A stretch of 64,000 nt of DNA from Halomonas sp. H10-9-1 (GTDB lineage Bacteria > Pseudomonadota > Gammaproteobacteria > Pseudomonadales > Halomonadaceae): positions 558,001-622,000 of the forward strand of contig NZ_JAMSHO010000001.1 in NCBI RefSeq assembly GCF_040147005.1, read 5' to 3'. The translations under genes were made by a program, and so were the position numbers. Positions 10,023 to 22,898 of this stretch are shown here, piece by piece. Below the pieces are notes generated by a model, which was not told the DNA's origin, made no database searches, and saw nothing but the letters and a program-made list of their open reading frames with translations. Each line of letters begins with the position of its first letter. Position 1 is the first letter of the stretch.

Positions 10023-11144
10023 ATGCACGGGATCTGGCGAGATGGCAATGACTTCGAGCTGCTCCCCGAGGCGAGCCGCTTCCTGCCGGCGATGTTCGAG
10101 GCCATCGAGCAGGCGCGGACGTCGATCCTGATCGAGCTCTACCTGATGGAGACGGGGCGGCTGGCGTCGGCGCTGATCGACGCCCTGGTCAGGAGCGTCG
10201 AGCGTGGCGTGACGGTGCTGCTGCTGCTCGATGGCTATGGCGCCATGGGCCTGTCGAGGCACGATCGCGAGCGGCTGGAAGCGGGCGGCGTGGCCCTGCG
10301 CTTCTTCAACCCGCTGGGGCTCCACTCCCTGGCGCGCAACCTGACCCGAGACCATCGCAAGCTGGTGGTGGTCGATGGCCACATCGCTTTCACCGGCGGC
10401 TTTGGTGCCGTGGATGAGTTTCTCGATGCCTGGTACGAGGTGGCGGTGCGCATCCGGGGGCCGGTGGTGGCCGACTGGATGCGGTTGTTCAGCCGCCTGT
10501 GGGACTCCCCGCTGACCCGTGGCTCCGGGCCCGCGGGACTGGTTCGCGGACTCTCCACCGCGACCCGCGCGGTGGATGGCTACCGCGGCATGCGTGGCCG
10601 GGCGATCTGGGGGCAGGGGTACCGCTACCAGGCAATCCGCCATTCGCTGCATGGTCATGTGGAGCGCGCGCGCCGCCGCATCTGGATCTGCACCCCCTAC
10701 TTTGCCCCCACCTTCAGCCTGCGTCTACGCCTGGCGAGGGCGGCACGGCGGGGCGTCGAGGTGCGCCTGCTGCTGCCCGGGGAGCAGCACGACCACCCCG
10801 GCGTGCGCTATGCCGGGCAGCGCTTCTACGGACGCCTGCTCAGGGCGGGGGTGCGTATCTACGAGTTCCAGCCGACCTTCATACACGCCAAGGTTTCGCT
10901 GGCCGACGACTGGGTCAGTCTCGGCTCCTGCAACTTCGACCACTGGAGCCTGCACTGGAACCTGGAGGCCAATCAGGAGGTCGAGGATCGCCGCTTCGCC
11001 GACGAGGTGGCCGCGCTGTTCGAGCGCAACTTCGTGGCCAGCCAGGAGATGGATCACGAGGCCTGGGTTCGCCGGCCGCGCTGGCAGCGCGTCAAGGAGT
11101 GGCTGTTCGGTATCCTGGACGGGATGCTGACCCGCCTCAAATAG
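10023..11144 (+). CDS. Cardiolipin synthase, ClsB-type (phospholipase D superfamily)
   Basis: Two HKD motifs of the phospholipase D superfamily are present: HRKLVVVDGHIAFTGGFG in the first half and HAKVSLADDWVSLGSCNFD in the second. The 373-residue length without N-terminal membrane helices matches ClsB/YbhO rather than ClsA, which has two transmembrane segments and is longer. It probably condenses phosphatidylglycerol or phosphatidylethanolamine into cardiolipin at the inner membrane. The neighbouring divergent plsB supports a lipid role. The gene stops directly at a GC hairpin that belongs to a repeat element also found after ttcA and rlmB. The exact substrate pair cannot be read from sequence. 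Confidence 0.88.
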   Translation: MHGIWRDGNDFELLPEASRFLPAMFEAIEQARTSILIELYLMETGRLASALIDALVRSVERGVTVLLLLDGYGAMGLSRHDRERLEAGGVALRFFNPLGLHSLARNLTRDHRKLVVVDGHIAFTGGFGAVDEFLDAWYEVAVRIRGPVVADWMRLFSRLWDSPLTRGSGPAGLVRGLSTATRAVDGYRGMRGRAIWGQGYRYQAIRHSLHGHVERARRRIWICTPYFAPTFSLRLRLARAARRGVEVRLLLPGEQHDHPGVRYAGQRFYGRLLRAGVRIYEFQPTFIHAKVSLADDWVSLGSCNFDHWSLHWNLEANQEVEDRRFADEVAALFERNFVASQEMDHEAWVRRPRWQRVKEWLFGILDGMLTRLK

Positions 11145-11926
<782 letters not shown>

Positions 11927-12008
11927 TGAGACTCTCTCACGCTGGTTGACGGACTCACGCGGGTAACGGGGCTTTACGCCTGCGGGGCCAGGCGCCATTC
12001 TAGCACCC

Positions 12009-12569
12009 ATGAACCGTGCCGCGTTGCCCCACCCCGACCCTGAAACATTGGCCTCCCTGGCTGACTCTGATCTCGCGCGAGCCCTCGAGGAGCGGGTCGC
12101 AGCGGCTTGGGGGCTGTGCCGCGAGGTACATCCCCATCTGCCCATGCCCCGGGTGTGGCTCGACCTGCGCGGTCGGAGTGCGGGGCAGGCGCACTTCGGG
12201 CGCGGCGGGCTGCGCTTCAATCCGGTGCTGTATGCCGAGAATCGGGTCGACTTTCTAGTCGAGGTGGTGCCCCACGAGATGGCCCACTGGCTGGTCCACC
12301 ATCTCGAGGACGGCCCCCAGGCGCGCCCCCACGGCCGCGAATGGCAGACCGTGATGCGCCGGCTTTTTGGGCTCGAGCCGCGCACGACCCACCGCTTCGA
12401 TACCGGCCGTGCCAGCCCGGCGCCTCATCGCTACGTCTGCGGCTGCCGCGAACACGACTTTACTCCGCGCCGGCATGCGCTGGCGCGCCAGGGACGGCGC
12501 TATCGCTGTCGTCATTGCGCTCAGACGTTGGTCTATCGTGGCCAGAAAGTGTCTGAGAAACAGAAATAA
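12009..12569 (+). CDS. sprT: SprT family zinc metalloprotease
   Basis: A 186-residue SprT-like protein. The zinc-metalloprotease motif HEMAHW is at residues 89-94 (catalytic E90) and a third ligand histidine is expected in the following helix. A C-terminal zinc ribbon is visible as CGC and CRHC pairs. Eukaryotic relatives (Spartan) cleave DNA-protein crosslinks; the bacterial role is little studied. The 3' end of the gene contains an exact TTGGTCTA (12528-12535), possibly part of the acs control region. Confidence 0.88.
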   Translation: MNRAALPHPDPETLASLADSDLARALEERVAAAWGLCREVHPHLPMPRVWLDLRGRSAGQAHFGRGGLRFNPVLYAENRVDFLVEVVPHEMAHWLVHHLEDGPQARPHGREWQTVMRRLFGLEPRTTHRFDTGRASPAPHRYVCGCREHDFTPRRHALARQGRRYRCRHCAQTLVYRGQKVSEKQK

Positions 12570-12731
12570 CCTGCTGATATTAAAGGTTTTAATTTTTCTA
12601 CCAAGGTCTAAATGGAAGGTGGTCTCGAGACCTATATGCTGGCAGTGCTTTTCCTGGAGCCGGCACGGCCCATCCGTTTTGGATTGGAGACTGTTTGACC
12701 GACTCTCTTTCTGATCAAGAGGTCTGATTGT
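12526..12731 (+). promoter_or_regulatory. acs control region with repeated GGTCTA motifs
   Basis: Upstream of acs there are CGTTGGTCTA at 12526-12535 (inside the sprT 3' end), AAGGTCTA at 12603-12610 and the perfect palindrome GGTCTCGAGACC at 12621-12632. The palindrome directly abuts a -10-like TATATG at 12633-12638, and no -35 resembling TTGACA precedes it. That layout suggests an activator-dependent promoter. The same TTGGTCTA occurs twice in the symporter/DUF294 intergenic region. CrbR is the obvious candidate binder, but this is inference. Confidence 0.5.
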
Positions 12732-14684
12732 ATGACGGAGCTGCACAAGAACATTTATCCGGTTCCCGAAGCGCTGGCGAAGAGTGCTTGGATAGACAAG
12801 GCTAAGTATGAATCGCTCTATCGTCAGTCGGTCGAGGATCCGGAGGGTTTTTGGAAGGAGCAGGCCAAGCGCCTCGACTGGATCAAGGCGCCGACCAAGA
12901 TCAAGAATACCTCCTTTGATACCCATAACGTCGACATTCGTTGGTTCGAGGATGGAACGCTCAACGCCAGTGCCAACTGCCTGGATCGCCACCTGGAGAC
13001 GCGTGGCGATCAGGCTGCCATCATCTGGGAGGGTGATGATCCCAACGAGTCTGCCCACATCAGCTACCGTGAGTTGCATGAGCGCACCTGCCGGCTGGCC
13101 AATGCACTCAAGGAGCTGGGGATCAACAAGGGCGATGTGGTCACGCTCTACATGCCGATGATTCCCGAGGCGGCCGTGGCCATGCTGGCCTGTGCGCGTA
13201 TCGGGGCGATTCACTCGGTAGTATTCGGCGGGTTTTCGCCAGATGCCGTCGCCCAGCGGGTGATTGGTGCACAATCCAAGCTGGTGATCACCGCCGACGA
13301 GTCGGTGCGCGGCGGCAAGCAGGTGCCGCTCAAGGACAACGTCGACGCGGCCCTGACCCGTGAAGGCACCGAGGTGTGCGAGAAGGTGCTGGTGGTCAAG
13401 CGCACCGGCGGCGAGATCGAGTGGAACGAAGGGCGCGACCTGTGGTTCCACGAGCAGGTCGACGGCCAGTCCAGCGACTGCCCCGCCGAGGAGATGAGCG
13501 CCGAGGATCCGCTGTTCATCCTCTACACCTCCGGATCCACCGGTGCCCCCAAGGGCATGAAGCACACCACTGGCGGTTATCTGGTGCATGTTGCCATGAC
13601 CCATCAGCAGGTCTTCGACTATCACGACGGTGATATCTACTGGTGCACCGCCGATGTGGGCTGGGTCACCGGCCACAGCTATATCGTCTATGGGCCGCTG
13701 GCCAATGGTGGTACCACCGTGATGTTCGAGGGTGTGCCCAGTTATCCGACGCCTGGCCGCATGGGCGAGGTCGTCGACAAGCACGGTGTCAACATCCTCT
13801 ACACGGCGCCCACCGCCATTCGCGCCCTGCGTGCCCACGGTGATGACGTCATGGCTTCCAGCACCAGGGAGAGTCTGCGTCTGCTTGGTTCGGTAGGTGA
13901 GCCGATCAACCCCGAGGCCTGGGAGTGGTATTACCGCGTAATCGGCAACTCCAGGTGTCCCATCGTCGACACCTGGTGGCAGACCGAAAATGGCGGCATT
14001 CTGCTGTCACCGCTGCCCGGTGCCACCGACCTCAAGCCCGGCTCCGCCACGCTACCGTTGTTCGGTGTTCAGCCGGGTATCGTCGATAACGACGGTAACC
14101 TCCTGGAAGGCGAAGCCGAGGGCAACCTGGTGATCCTCGACGCCTGGCCGGGTATTGCACGCTCCATTTGGGGCGACCATGAGCGCTTCATTCAGACCTA
14201 CTTCTCGACCTATCCAGGCATGTACTTCACCGGTGATGGTTGCCGCCGCGACGAGGACGGTTACTACTGGATCACCGGTCGCGTCGACGACGTCATCAAC
14301 GTCTCGGGCCATCGCATGGGTACCTCCGAGATCGAATCGGCGCTGGTGGCCCATGATGCAGTGGCCGAAGCGGCCGTGGTGGGCTTCCCCCACGACATCA
14401 AGGGCCAGGGCATCTACATCTACGTGACCCTCAGCGACGGTCACGAGCCGAGCGATGAACTTAAGAAGGAGCTCGTCAAGTGGGTTCGCACCGAGATCGG
14501 TCCCATCGCGTCTCCCGACGTCATTCAGTGGGCCGCCGACCTGCCCAAGACCCGCTCCGGCAAGATCATGCGCCGCATCCTGCGCAAGATCGCCGCCAAC
14601 GAGACGGAGGGGCTGGGTGACACCAGCACCCTGGCGGATCCATCCGTGGTGGATGATCTGATCGAGCACCGCGCCAACCGCTGA
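12732..14684 (+). CDS. acs: Acetyl-CoA synthetase
   Basis: AMP-forming acetate:CoA ligase that activates acetate through acetyl-AMP. The 650-residue protein has the adenylate-forming signature [14 protein letters not shown], the acetate-pocket region [16 protein letters not shown], the motif [10 protein letters not shown], and the C-terminal [11 protein letters not shown] carrying the lysine that is reversibly acetylated in this family. Strong terminator after it. It sits next to crbR and the symporter genes, which fits the acetate switch seen in Vibrio and Pseudomonas, where the CrbSR system controls acs. Confidence 0.97.
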   Translation: MTELHKNIYPVPEALAKSAWIDKAKYESLYRQSVEDPEGFWKEQAKRLDWIKAPTKIKNTSFDTHNVDIRWFEDGTLNASANCLDRHLETRGDQAAIIWEGDDPNESAHISYRELHERTCRLANALKELGINKGDVVTLYMPMIPEAAVAMLACARIGAIHSVVFGGFSPDAVAQRVIGAQSKLVITADESVRGGKQVPLKDNVDAALTREGTEVCEKVLVVKRTGGEIEWNEGRDLWFHEQVDGQSSDCPAEEMSAEDPLFILYTSGSTGAPKGMKHTTGGYLVHVAMTHQQVFDYHDGDIYWCTADVGWVTGHSYIVYGPLANGGTTVMFEGVPSYPTPGRMGEVVDKHGVNILYTAPTAIRALRAHGDDVMASSTRESLRLLGSVGEPINPEAWEWYYRVIGNSRCPIVDTWWQTENGGILLSPLPGATDLKPGSATLPLFGVQPGIVDNDGNLLEGEAEGNLVILDAWPGIARSIWGDHERFIQTYFSTYPGMYFTGDGCRRDEDGYYWITGRVDDVINVSGHRMGTSEIESALVAHDAVAEAAVVGFPHDIKGQGIYIYVTLSDGHEPSDELKKELVKWVRTEIGPIASPDVIQWAADLPKTRSGKIMRRILRKIAANETEGLGDTSTLADPSVVDDLIEHRANR

Positions 14685-14726
14685 GGCGTCGCGGCGAGCC
14701 CATCTCGTCACTGATCGCGCCTGTCG

Positions 14727-14754
14727 AGCCGGCCCCACGGGGCCGGCTTCTTTT
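14727..14754 (+). terminator. Terminator after acs
   Basis: AGCCGGCCC (14727-14735) and GGGCCGGCT (14740-14748) form a 9-bp stem with a 4-base loop, followed by TCTTTT. A textbook intrinsic terminator 43 bases after the acs stop. Confidence 0.85.
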
Positions 14755-14891
14755 CAGCGATCGCGAAAGTTGTCGACAATGTGCCGTGATGCTTGGGAAT
14801 CGTCTCTGCCATGGGGTAACATGCGACTCAACGAAGAAGAGCCCGTGTGGCGGTCATCGATCGGCTGCCAGAAGGAACCGGAGGAGAATCC

Positions 14892-15554
14892 ATGGCCTTT
14901 GCCCAGAAATTCATCGTCGCCGATGACCATCCGCTGTTCCGCGCAGCCCTGACCCAGGCACTGCGTCAACTGGCGCCCCAGGCCGAGATCGTCGAGTCCG
15001 ACACGATGGAGGCCACCGCTGAAGTGGTGACTCGCCACCCCGACGCGGACCTGATCCTGCTCGACCTGCACATGCCTGGCGCCCACGGCTTCTCGGGCCT
15101 GATTCAGCTGCGCGGTCAGACCCCGGACATCCCGGTGGCAGTGGTCTCGGGCAGCGATGAGCCGCATGTGGTGCGCCGGGCAATCGACTACGGTGCCTCC
15201 GGCTTCATCCCCAAGTCCTCCTCGCTGCAGTTGATCGCCGAGGCGGTGGGCGAAATCCTCGAGGGGGAGGTGTGGCTGCCGGCGGAGCTCGCCATCTCGA
15301 TCGGCGATGCCGACGAGGAGGAGACCCGGTTTGCCGAGGCGATCGCCTCCCTGACCCCCCAGCAGTTCAGGGTGCTCAACATGCTGACCGAGGGGCTGCT
15401 CAACAAGCAGATCGCCTACGAGCTCAGCGTCTCCGAGGCGACCATCAAGGCCCACGTCACCGCCATCCTGCGCAAGCTCGGCGTGCACTCCCGTACCCAG
15501 GCGGTGATCGCCGCCCAGAGGCTCGAGGTCGAACCGCCCAAGGTGCAGTCGTAG
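14892..15554 (+). CDS. crbR: LuxR-family response regulator CrbR (acetate-switch regulator)
   Basis: A 220-residue NarL/LuxR response regulator. The receiver begins FIVADDHPLFRAAL and its phospho-acceptor is D58 in LILLDLHMPG. The conserved lysine is in SGFIPKSS. The C-terminal LuxR HTH reads LTPQQFRVLNMLTEGLLNKQIAYELSVSEATIKAHV (about residues 155-190). The start at 14892 is chosen for the strong GGAGGAG upstream. It lies between acs and convergent crbS, the same association as the V. cholerae CrbR and Pseudomonas ErbR/AgmR regulators that activate acs. Assignment to that orthologous group is from context plus sequence resemblance. Confidence 0.85.
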   Translation: MAFAQKFIVADDHPLFRAALTQALRQLAPQAEIVESDTMEATAEVVTRHPDADLILLDLHMPGAHGFSGLIQLRGQTPDIPVAVVSGSDEPHVVRRAIDYGASGFIPKSSSLQLIAEAVGEILEGEVWLPAELAISIGDADEEETRFAEAIASLTPQQFRVLNMLTEGLLNKQIAYELSVSEATIKAHVTAILRKLGVHSRTQAVIAAQRLEVEPPKVQS

Positions 15555-15599
15555 CGCCGCGCTGCAAGCGCCAAGGCGCAAGCTTCAAGGAAGTGCCAG

Positions 15600-15624
15600 A
15601 AACCCACCGTTTGGTGGGTTTTTG
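15600..15624. terminator. Terminator between crbR and crbS
   Basis: AACCCACC (15601-15608), loop GTTT, GGTGGGTT (15613-15620) followed by TTT. The preceding A-containing bases make it usable from both strands, so it can serve both convergent genes. Confidence 0.8.
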
Positions 15625-15655
15625 CGTTCAAGGCTGTGGTTCAGTGCGCCTTGGC

Positions 15656-19600
<3,945 letters not shown>

Positions 19601-19666
19601 GAGCTTCCTCCCCCGGTGTCGCCGCCTATTCTAGGGCAATGGCGCGCCAGAGGGCAGGCACATGGC

Positions 19667-20185
19667 TCAGTCGGTCTCTTCGCAGACCGCGCGGTAGAGC
19701 GGGGCCTCCTCCGTCAGGCGGCGCATGGCACCCAGTTGCACCTGGCGCTCTTCTCCCTCAAGCGGCAGGGTCTCGCGGGTGGCGCAGTTCATCAGCCAGG
19801 TCTGGTGGCTGACGCTGTCCTGGGCCTGCTTCTCGAAGCGGTAGAGCAGGAATTCGACGCGTTTCTCGCCTTCCTGCCACTGCGTTGCCATGCCTTGCTT
19901 GTCGACCACGCTGAAGGCGGTGGTCATGGGGAAGAGGTAGGTCCAGGGGCGCCAGAACATGGCGTCCTGTTCGGCCTGAACGACGCGGGCGCTTTCCGGC
20001 AGTAGCGAGCGCTTGTGCTCGTACCAGCTGTACTCCGCCTGGATCTGGTAAGCGAGCATTCCCAGGCCGCCCAGGGCGGGGATGATCCAGCGCGGCAGGC
20101 GCTTGCCACTGACCTTGCGCAGCAGCAGGCCGATGCCCGCCGCCCCGAGACCGGCAAAGATCGCCCCAATCAAGTGCCAAATCAT
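19667..20185 (-). CDS. Small membrane protein of the crbS/symporter cluster, function unknown
   Basis: 172 residues with two predicted N-terminal transmembrane helices (about 2-22 and 33-47) and a soluble C-terminal domain of about 120 residues. That domain starts with an aromatic stretch (AEYSWYEHKR) and has one Cys in LMNCATRET. I recognise no named family. It lies 66 bases upstream of crbS and 113 bases downstream of the symporter gene, all on the minus strand, so it may belong to the acetate transport and sensing unit. Similar small genes accompany CrbR-type loci in other gammaproteobacteria as far as I recall. Confidence 0.75.
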   Translation of the reverse strand: MIWHLIGAIFAGLGAAGIGLLLRKVSGKRLPRWIIPALGGLGMLAYQIQAEYSWYEHKRSLLPESARVVQAEQDAMFWRPWTYLFPMTTAFSVVDKQGMATQWQEGEKRVEFLLYRFEKQAQDSVSHQTWLMNCATRETLPLEGEERQVQLGAMRRLTEEAPLYRAVCEETD

Positions 20186-20204
20186 GGTTCACCTTTTTCA
20201 AAGA

Positions 20205-20266
20205 GATCGGGCTTCCCTTGGGAAGCCCGATCGGTTGGGGTTGGCTGGCCCGGCGAGCCGGGCCAG
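20205..20266 (-). terminator. Two tandem hairpins after the symporter gene
   Basis: Read on the minus strand, CTGGCCCGG-loop-CCGGGCCAG (20245-20266) is followed by a 12-bp stem GATCGGGCTTCC with 4-base loop (20205-20232). A tail TCTTTGAAAAA follows. They lie between the symporter stop and the next gene of the cluster. They could terminate, or stabilise the 3' end of the abundant symporter transcript while allowing reduced read-through into the small protein and crbS. Confidence 0.65.
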
Positions 20267-20298
20267 GGGGTCATTATGACCCAGAAGGTAGCGAGGCG

Positions 20299-22095
20299 TT
20301 AGTGGCTGCTGGCGGCACCAGCGCCCTTGGGATAGCGGACGCTCTCCACCAGGTCCTGGATCTCCTGCGGGGGCTCTTCGGTGGCGGTGGACACCAGGTA
20401 GGCCACCGTGAAGTTGCAGATCGCACCCACCGCGCCGAAGGAGAGCGGCGAGATGCCCAGGATCCAGTTGTCCGGAGTATTGGGCAGCATGTTGGTGTCG
20501 GGAATGAAGAACCAGCCCAGGTAGGTGAAGATGTAGAGCAGGGTGGCGACCAGGCCGGTCAGCATGCCCGCCACGGCGCCCTTGTTGTTCACTCGCTTGG
20601 AGAAGATCCCCATCATCAGCGCCGGGAACAGCGAGGCGCCGGCGATACCGAAGGCGAGTGCCACCGTCTGGGCGGCGAAGCCCGGCGGGTTGAGGCCCAG
20701 GTAGGTTGCCAGCAGGATGGCGCCCGCCATGGAGATCCGAGCGGCCAGCATCTCGCCCTTCTCGGTGATCTTCGGGTTGATCATGGTCTTGATCAGGTCG
20801 TGGCTGATCGCCGAGGAGATGGCCAGCAGCAGGCCCGCGGCGGTAGAGAGTGCGGCGGCGATACCACCGGCGGCGATCAGGCCGATGACCCACGGGGGCA
20901 GGTTGGCGATCTCGGGGTTGGCGAGTACCAGGATGTCGTTGTTGACGGTCAGTTCGCTACCTTCCCAGCCGTGAGAGGCCGCGGTCTCGGCGAACTCGGG
21001 ATTGCTATCGTTGTAGAACTGGATGCGACCGTCGTTGTTCTTGTCCTCGAAGTTGATCAGGCCGGTCTCTTCCCAGGTACGGATCCAGCCCGGGCGATCT
21101 TCGTAGAGAATCGGGCGGTTCAGCTCATCGCTGTAGTCTTCCACCTCGCCGGCCATTTCCGGGTAGACGGTGGTCATCAGGTTGAGGCGCGCCATGGAGC
21201 CCACGGCGGGAGCGGTCAGGTAGAGCAGGGCGATGAACACCAGCGCCCAGCCGGCCGACCAGCGCGCATCGGCGACCTTGGGCACGGTGAAGAAGCGGAT
21301 GATGACGTGGGGCAGGCCCGCGGTACCGACCATCAGCGACAGGGTGAACAGCACCATGTTGAGCTTGTTGTCGACGTCGGCGGTGTAGTCGCGGAAGCCC
21401 AGCGCGTTGACCACGCTATCGAGCTTGGCCAGCAGCGGTACGCCGGACTCGGCGTGGGTGCTGAACATGCCGAACATGGGGATCGGGTTGCCGGTCAGCT
21501 GCAGGGCGATGAACACCGCCGGGATGGTGTAGGCGATGATCAGCACCACATACTGGGCCACCTGGGTGTAGGTGATGCCCTTCATGCCGCCGAAGACCGC
21601 ATACAGGAACACGATGAAGGCCGCGATCCAGATGCCCCAGGTGTTGGAGACCTCGAGGAAGCGCGAGAAGGCCACGCCGGCGCCGGTCATCTGGCCGATG
21701 ACGTAGGTCACCGAGGCGACGATCAGGCAGACGACGGCCACCAGGCGCGCGGTATTGCTGTAGAAGCGCTCACCGATGAAGTCCGGCACCGTGAACTTGC
21801 CGAACTTGCGCAGGTAGGGAGCCAGCAGCATGGCCAGGATGACGTAGCCGCCGGTCCAGCCCATCAGGAAGGTGGAGTTGGCGTAGCCCCCGGAAGCCAG
21901 CAGGCCGGCCATGGAGATGAACGACGCGGCGGACATCCAGTCGGCGGCGGTGGCCATGCCGTTGGTGACCGGATGGACACCGCCGCCCGCCACATAGAAG
22001 TCCTTGGTCGAGCCCGCCCGGGCCCAGATCGCAATGCCGATGTAGAGGGCAAACGAGGCCCCTACGAACAGCAGGTTGATGGCAAATTGACTCAT
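20299..22095 (-). CDS. Sodium:solute symporter, VC_2705 subfamily (probable acetate/carboxylate uptake)
   Basis: A 598-residue SSS-family transporter with about 13 membrane helices. Recognisable stretches include DFYVAGGGVHPVTNGMATAADWMSAASF near the N-terminus and the sodium-binding region AAALSTAAGLLLAISSAISHDL. It resembles ActP but has the long extra-membrane insertion and the adjacent DUF4212 small subunit that mark the VC_2705 subfamily. The insertion (about residues 315-390) includes FEDKNNDGRIQFYND, which reads like a single EF-hand loop. It is 6 bases after the small subunit gene, so the two are one operon. Acetate as substrate is inferred from the neighbours. Confidence 0.88.
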   Translation of the reverse strand: MSQFAINLLFVGASFALYIGIAIWARAGSTKDFYVAGGGVHPVTNGMATAADWMSAASFISMAGLLASGGYANSTFLMGWTGGYVILAMLLAPYLRKFGKFTVPDFIGERFYSNTARLVAVVCLIVASVTYVIGQMTGAGVAFSRFLEVSNTWGIWIAAFIVFLYAVFGGMKGITYTQVAQYVVLIIAYTIPAVFIALQLTGNPIPMFGMFSTHAESGVPLLAKLDSVVNALGFRDYTADVDNKLNMVLFTLSLMVGTAGLPHVIIRFFTVPKVADARWSAGWALVFIALLYLTAPAVGSMARLNLMTTVYPEMAGEVEDYSDELNRPILYEDRPGWIRTWEETGLINFEDKNNDGRIQFYNDSNPEFAETAASHGWEGSELTVNNDILVLANPEIANLPPWVIGLIAAGGIAAALSTAAGLLLAISSAISHDLIKTMINPKITEKGEMLAARISMAGAILLATYLGLNPPGFAAQTVALAFGIAGASLFPALMMGIFSKRVNNKGAVAGMLTGLVATLLYIFTYLGWFFIPDTNMLPNTPDNWILGISPLSFGAVGAICNFTVAYLVSTATEEPPQEIQDLVESVRYPKGAGAASSH

Positions 22096-22101
22096 GCTGT
22101 C

Positions 22102-22362
22102 TTACTCCCCGAGTCCGAATTTCTTGTCGAGTTGGTTCATTCGCCAGGCGTAGAAGAAGATCAGGCAAATGAATGTCAGGATCGAACCCTGCTGGGCGAA
22201 CCAGAAGCCCAGGTCGGTACCGCCTACCGGGATGCCGGCGAGTAGCGGCCGAAACAGGATGGCGCAGCCGTAGGAGACGAAGGCCCAGACGACCAGGCAG
22301 CCTGTAATCAGGCGCACGTTGGCCTTCCAGTACTCGGTTGAGTCGACTTTCTCTTCTGCCAT
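22102..22362 (-). CDS. DUF4212 symporter small subunit
   Basis: An 86-residue protein with two membrane helices (about 19-40 and 50-72). It begins MAEEKVDSTEYWKANVRL, typical of the sodium:substrate symporter small subunit family (DUF4212). The start at 22362 has GGAG at the correct spacing; a longer reading frame upstream has no support. It is always paired with VC_2705-type symporters, as here, where the large subunit begins 6 bases later. Probably required for assembly or activity of the transporter. Confidence 0.88.
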   Translation of the reverse strand: MAEEKVDSTEYWKANVRLITGCLVVWAFVSYGCAILFRPLLAGIPVGGTDLGFWFAQQGSILTFICLIFFYAWRMNQLDKKFGLGE

Positions 22363-22898
22363 GTCGTGTTCTCCACTTGTTGTTGAGCTAGGGAACTTGT
22401 GCAGTCGTTGGTTGAGGATCACCAGGGCAATCGCACGCCCCCGGCCACGAGGCGCATTGGTGTCGTGCGATTGCCCTGCATGATGCAGGTGGATAGTGGT
22501 CAATGAGGGGCGAAAATGAATCCCAGACTTTCGTATCATGAGAATAAAGTCATTCAACGATTTTTATAAAAAACACATATATTACAGTTATTTGTATTGA
22601 TGTATTTCGTGAAATGACGAGAGGCTGGGGGGCGGGATAGAACCATGGTATATCCCGCGCTCCTTGGACCTTTGTCTAGGCTGAAAGGGCGGGATGGGAC
22701 ATTGGTCTAAACGGCGGCCGGTCGATACGTTGGTCTAGCTTATCGGCGAGGTGTCGTGGTTGTTATGCTCCGGGTAAGTACCGATGTGTCTTCGGCTTCA
22801 TCGACAGCCGATCACGCCTGCGGAAATCAATAACAACGCCTCCGCCGATCGACCCCCCTTGAGTCATCGCTGCGGTGGAGGAGCCGTGAGGTCATGCC
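22363..22898. promoter_or_regulatory. Divergent control region between symporter operon and DUF294 gene
   Basis: 536 bases without a gene. It holds an inverted repeat GCGGGATA-N11-TATCCCGC at 22632-22658. Three regularly spaced motifs follow: TTTGTCTA at 22671-22678, TTGGTCTA at 22702-22709 and TTGGTCTA at 22730-22737. Their starts are 31 and 28 bases apart, close to three helical turns. The same motif is found upstream of acs. An AT-rich tract at about 22558-22605 lies on the symporter side and probably contains its promoter. The reading is that both transcripts are under a shared activator, most simply CrbR. Confidence 0.5.
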
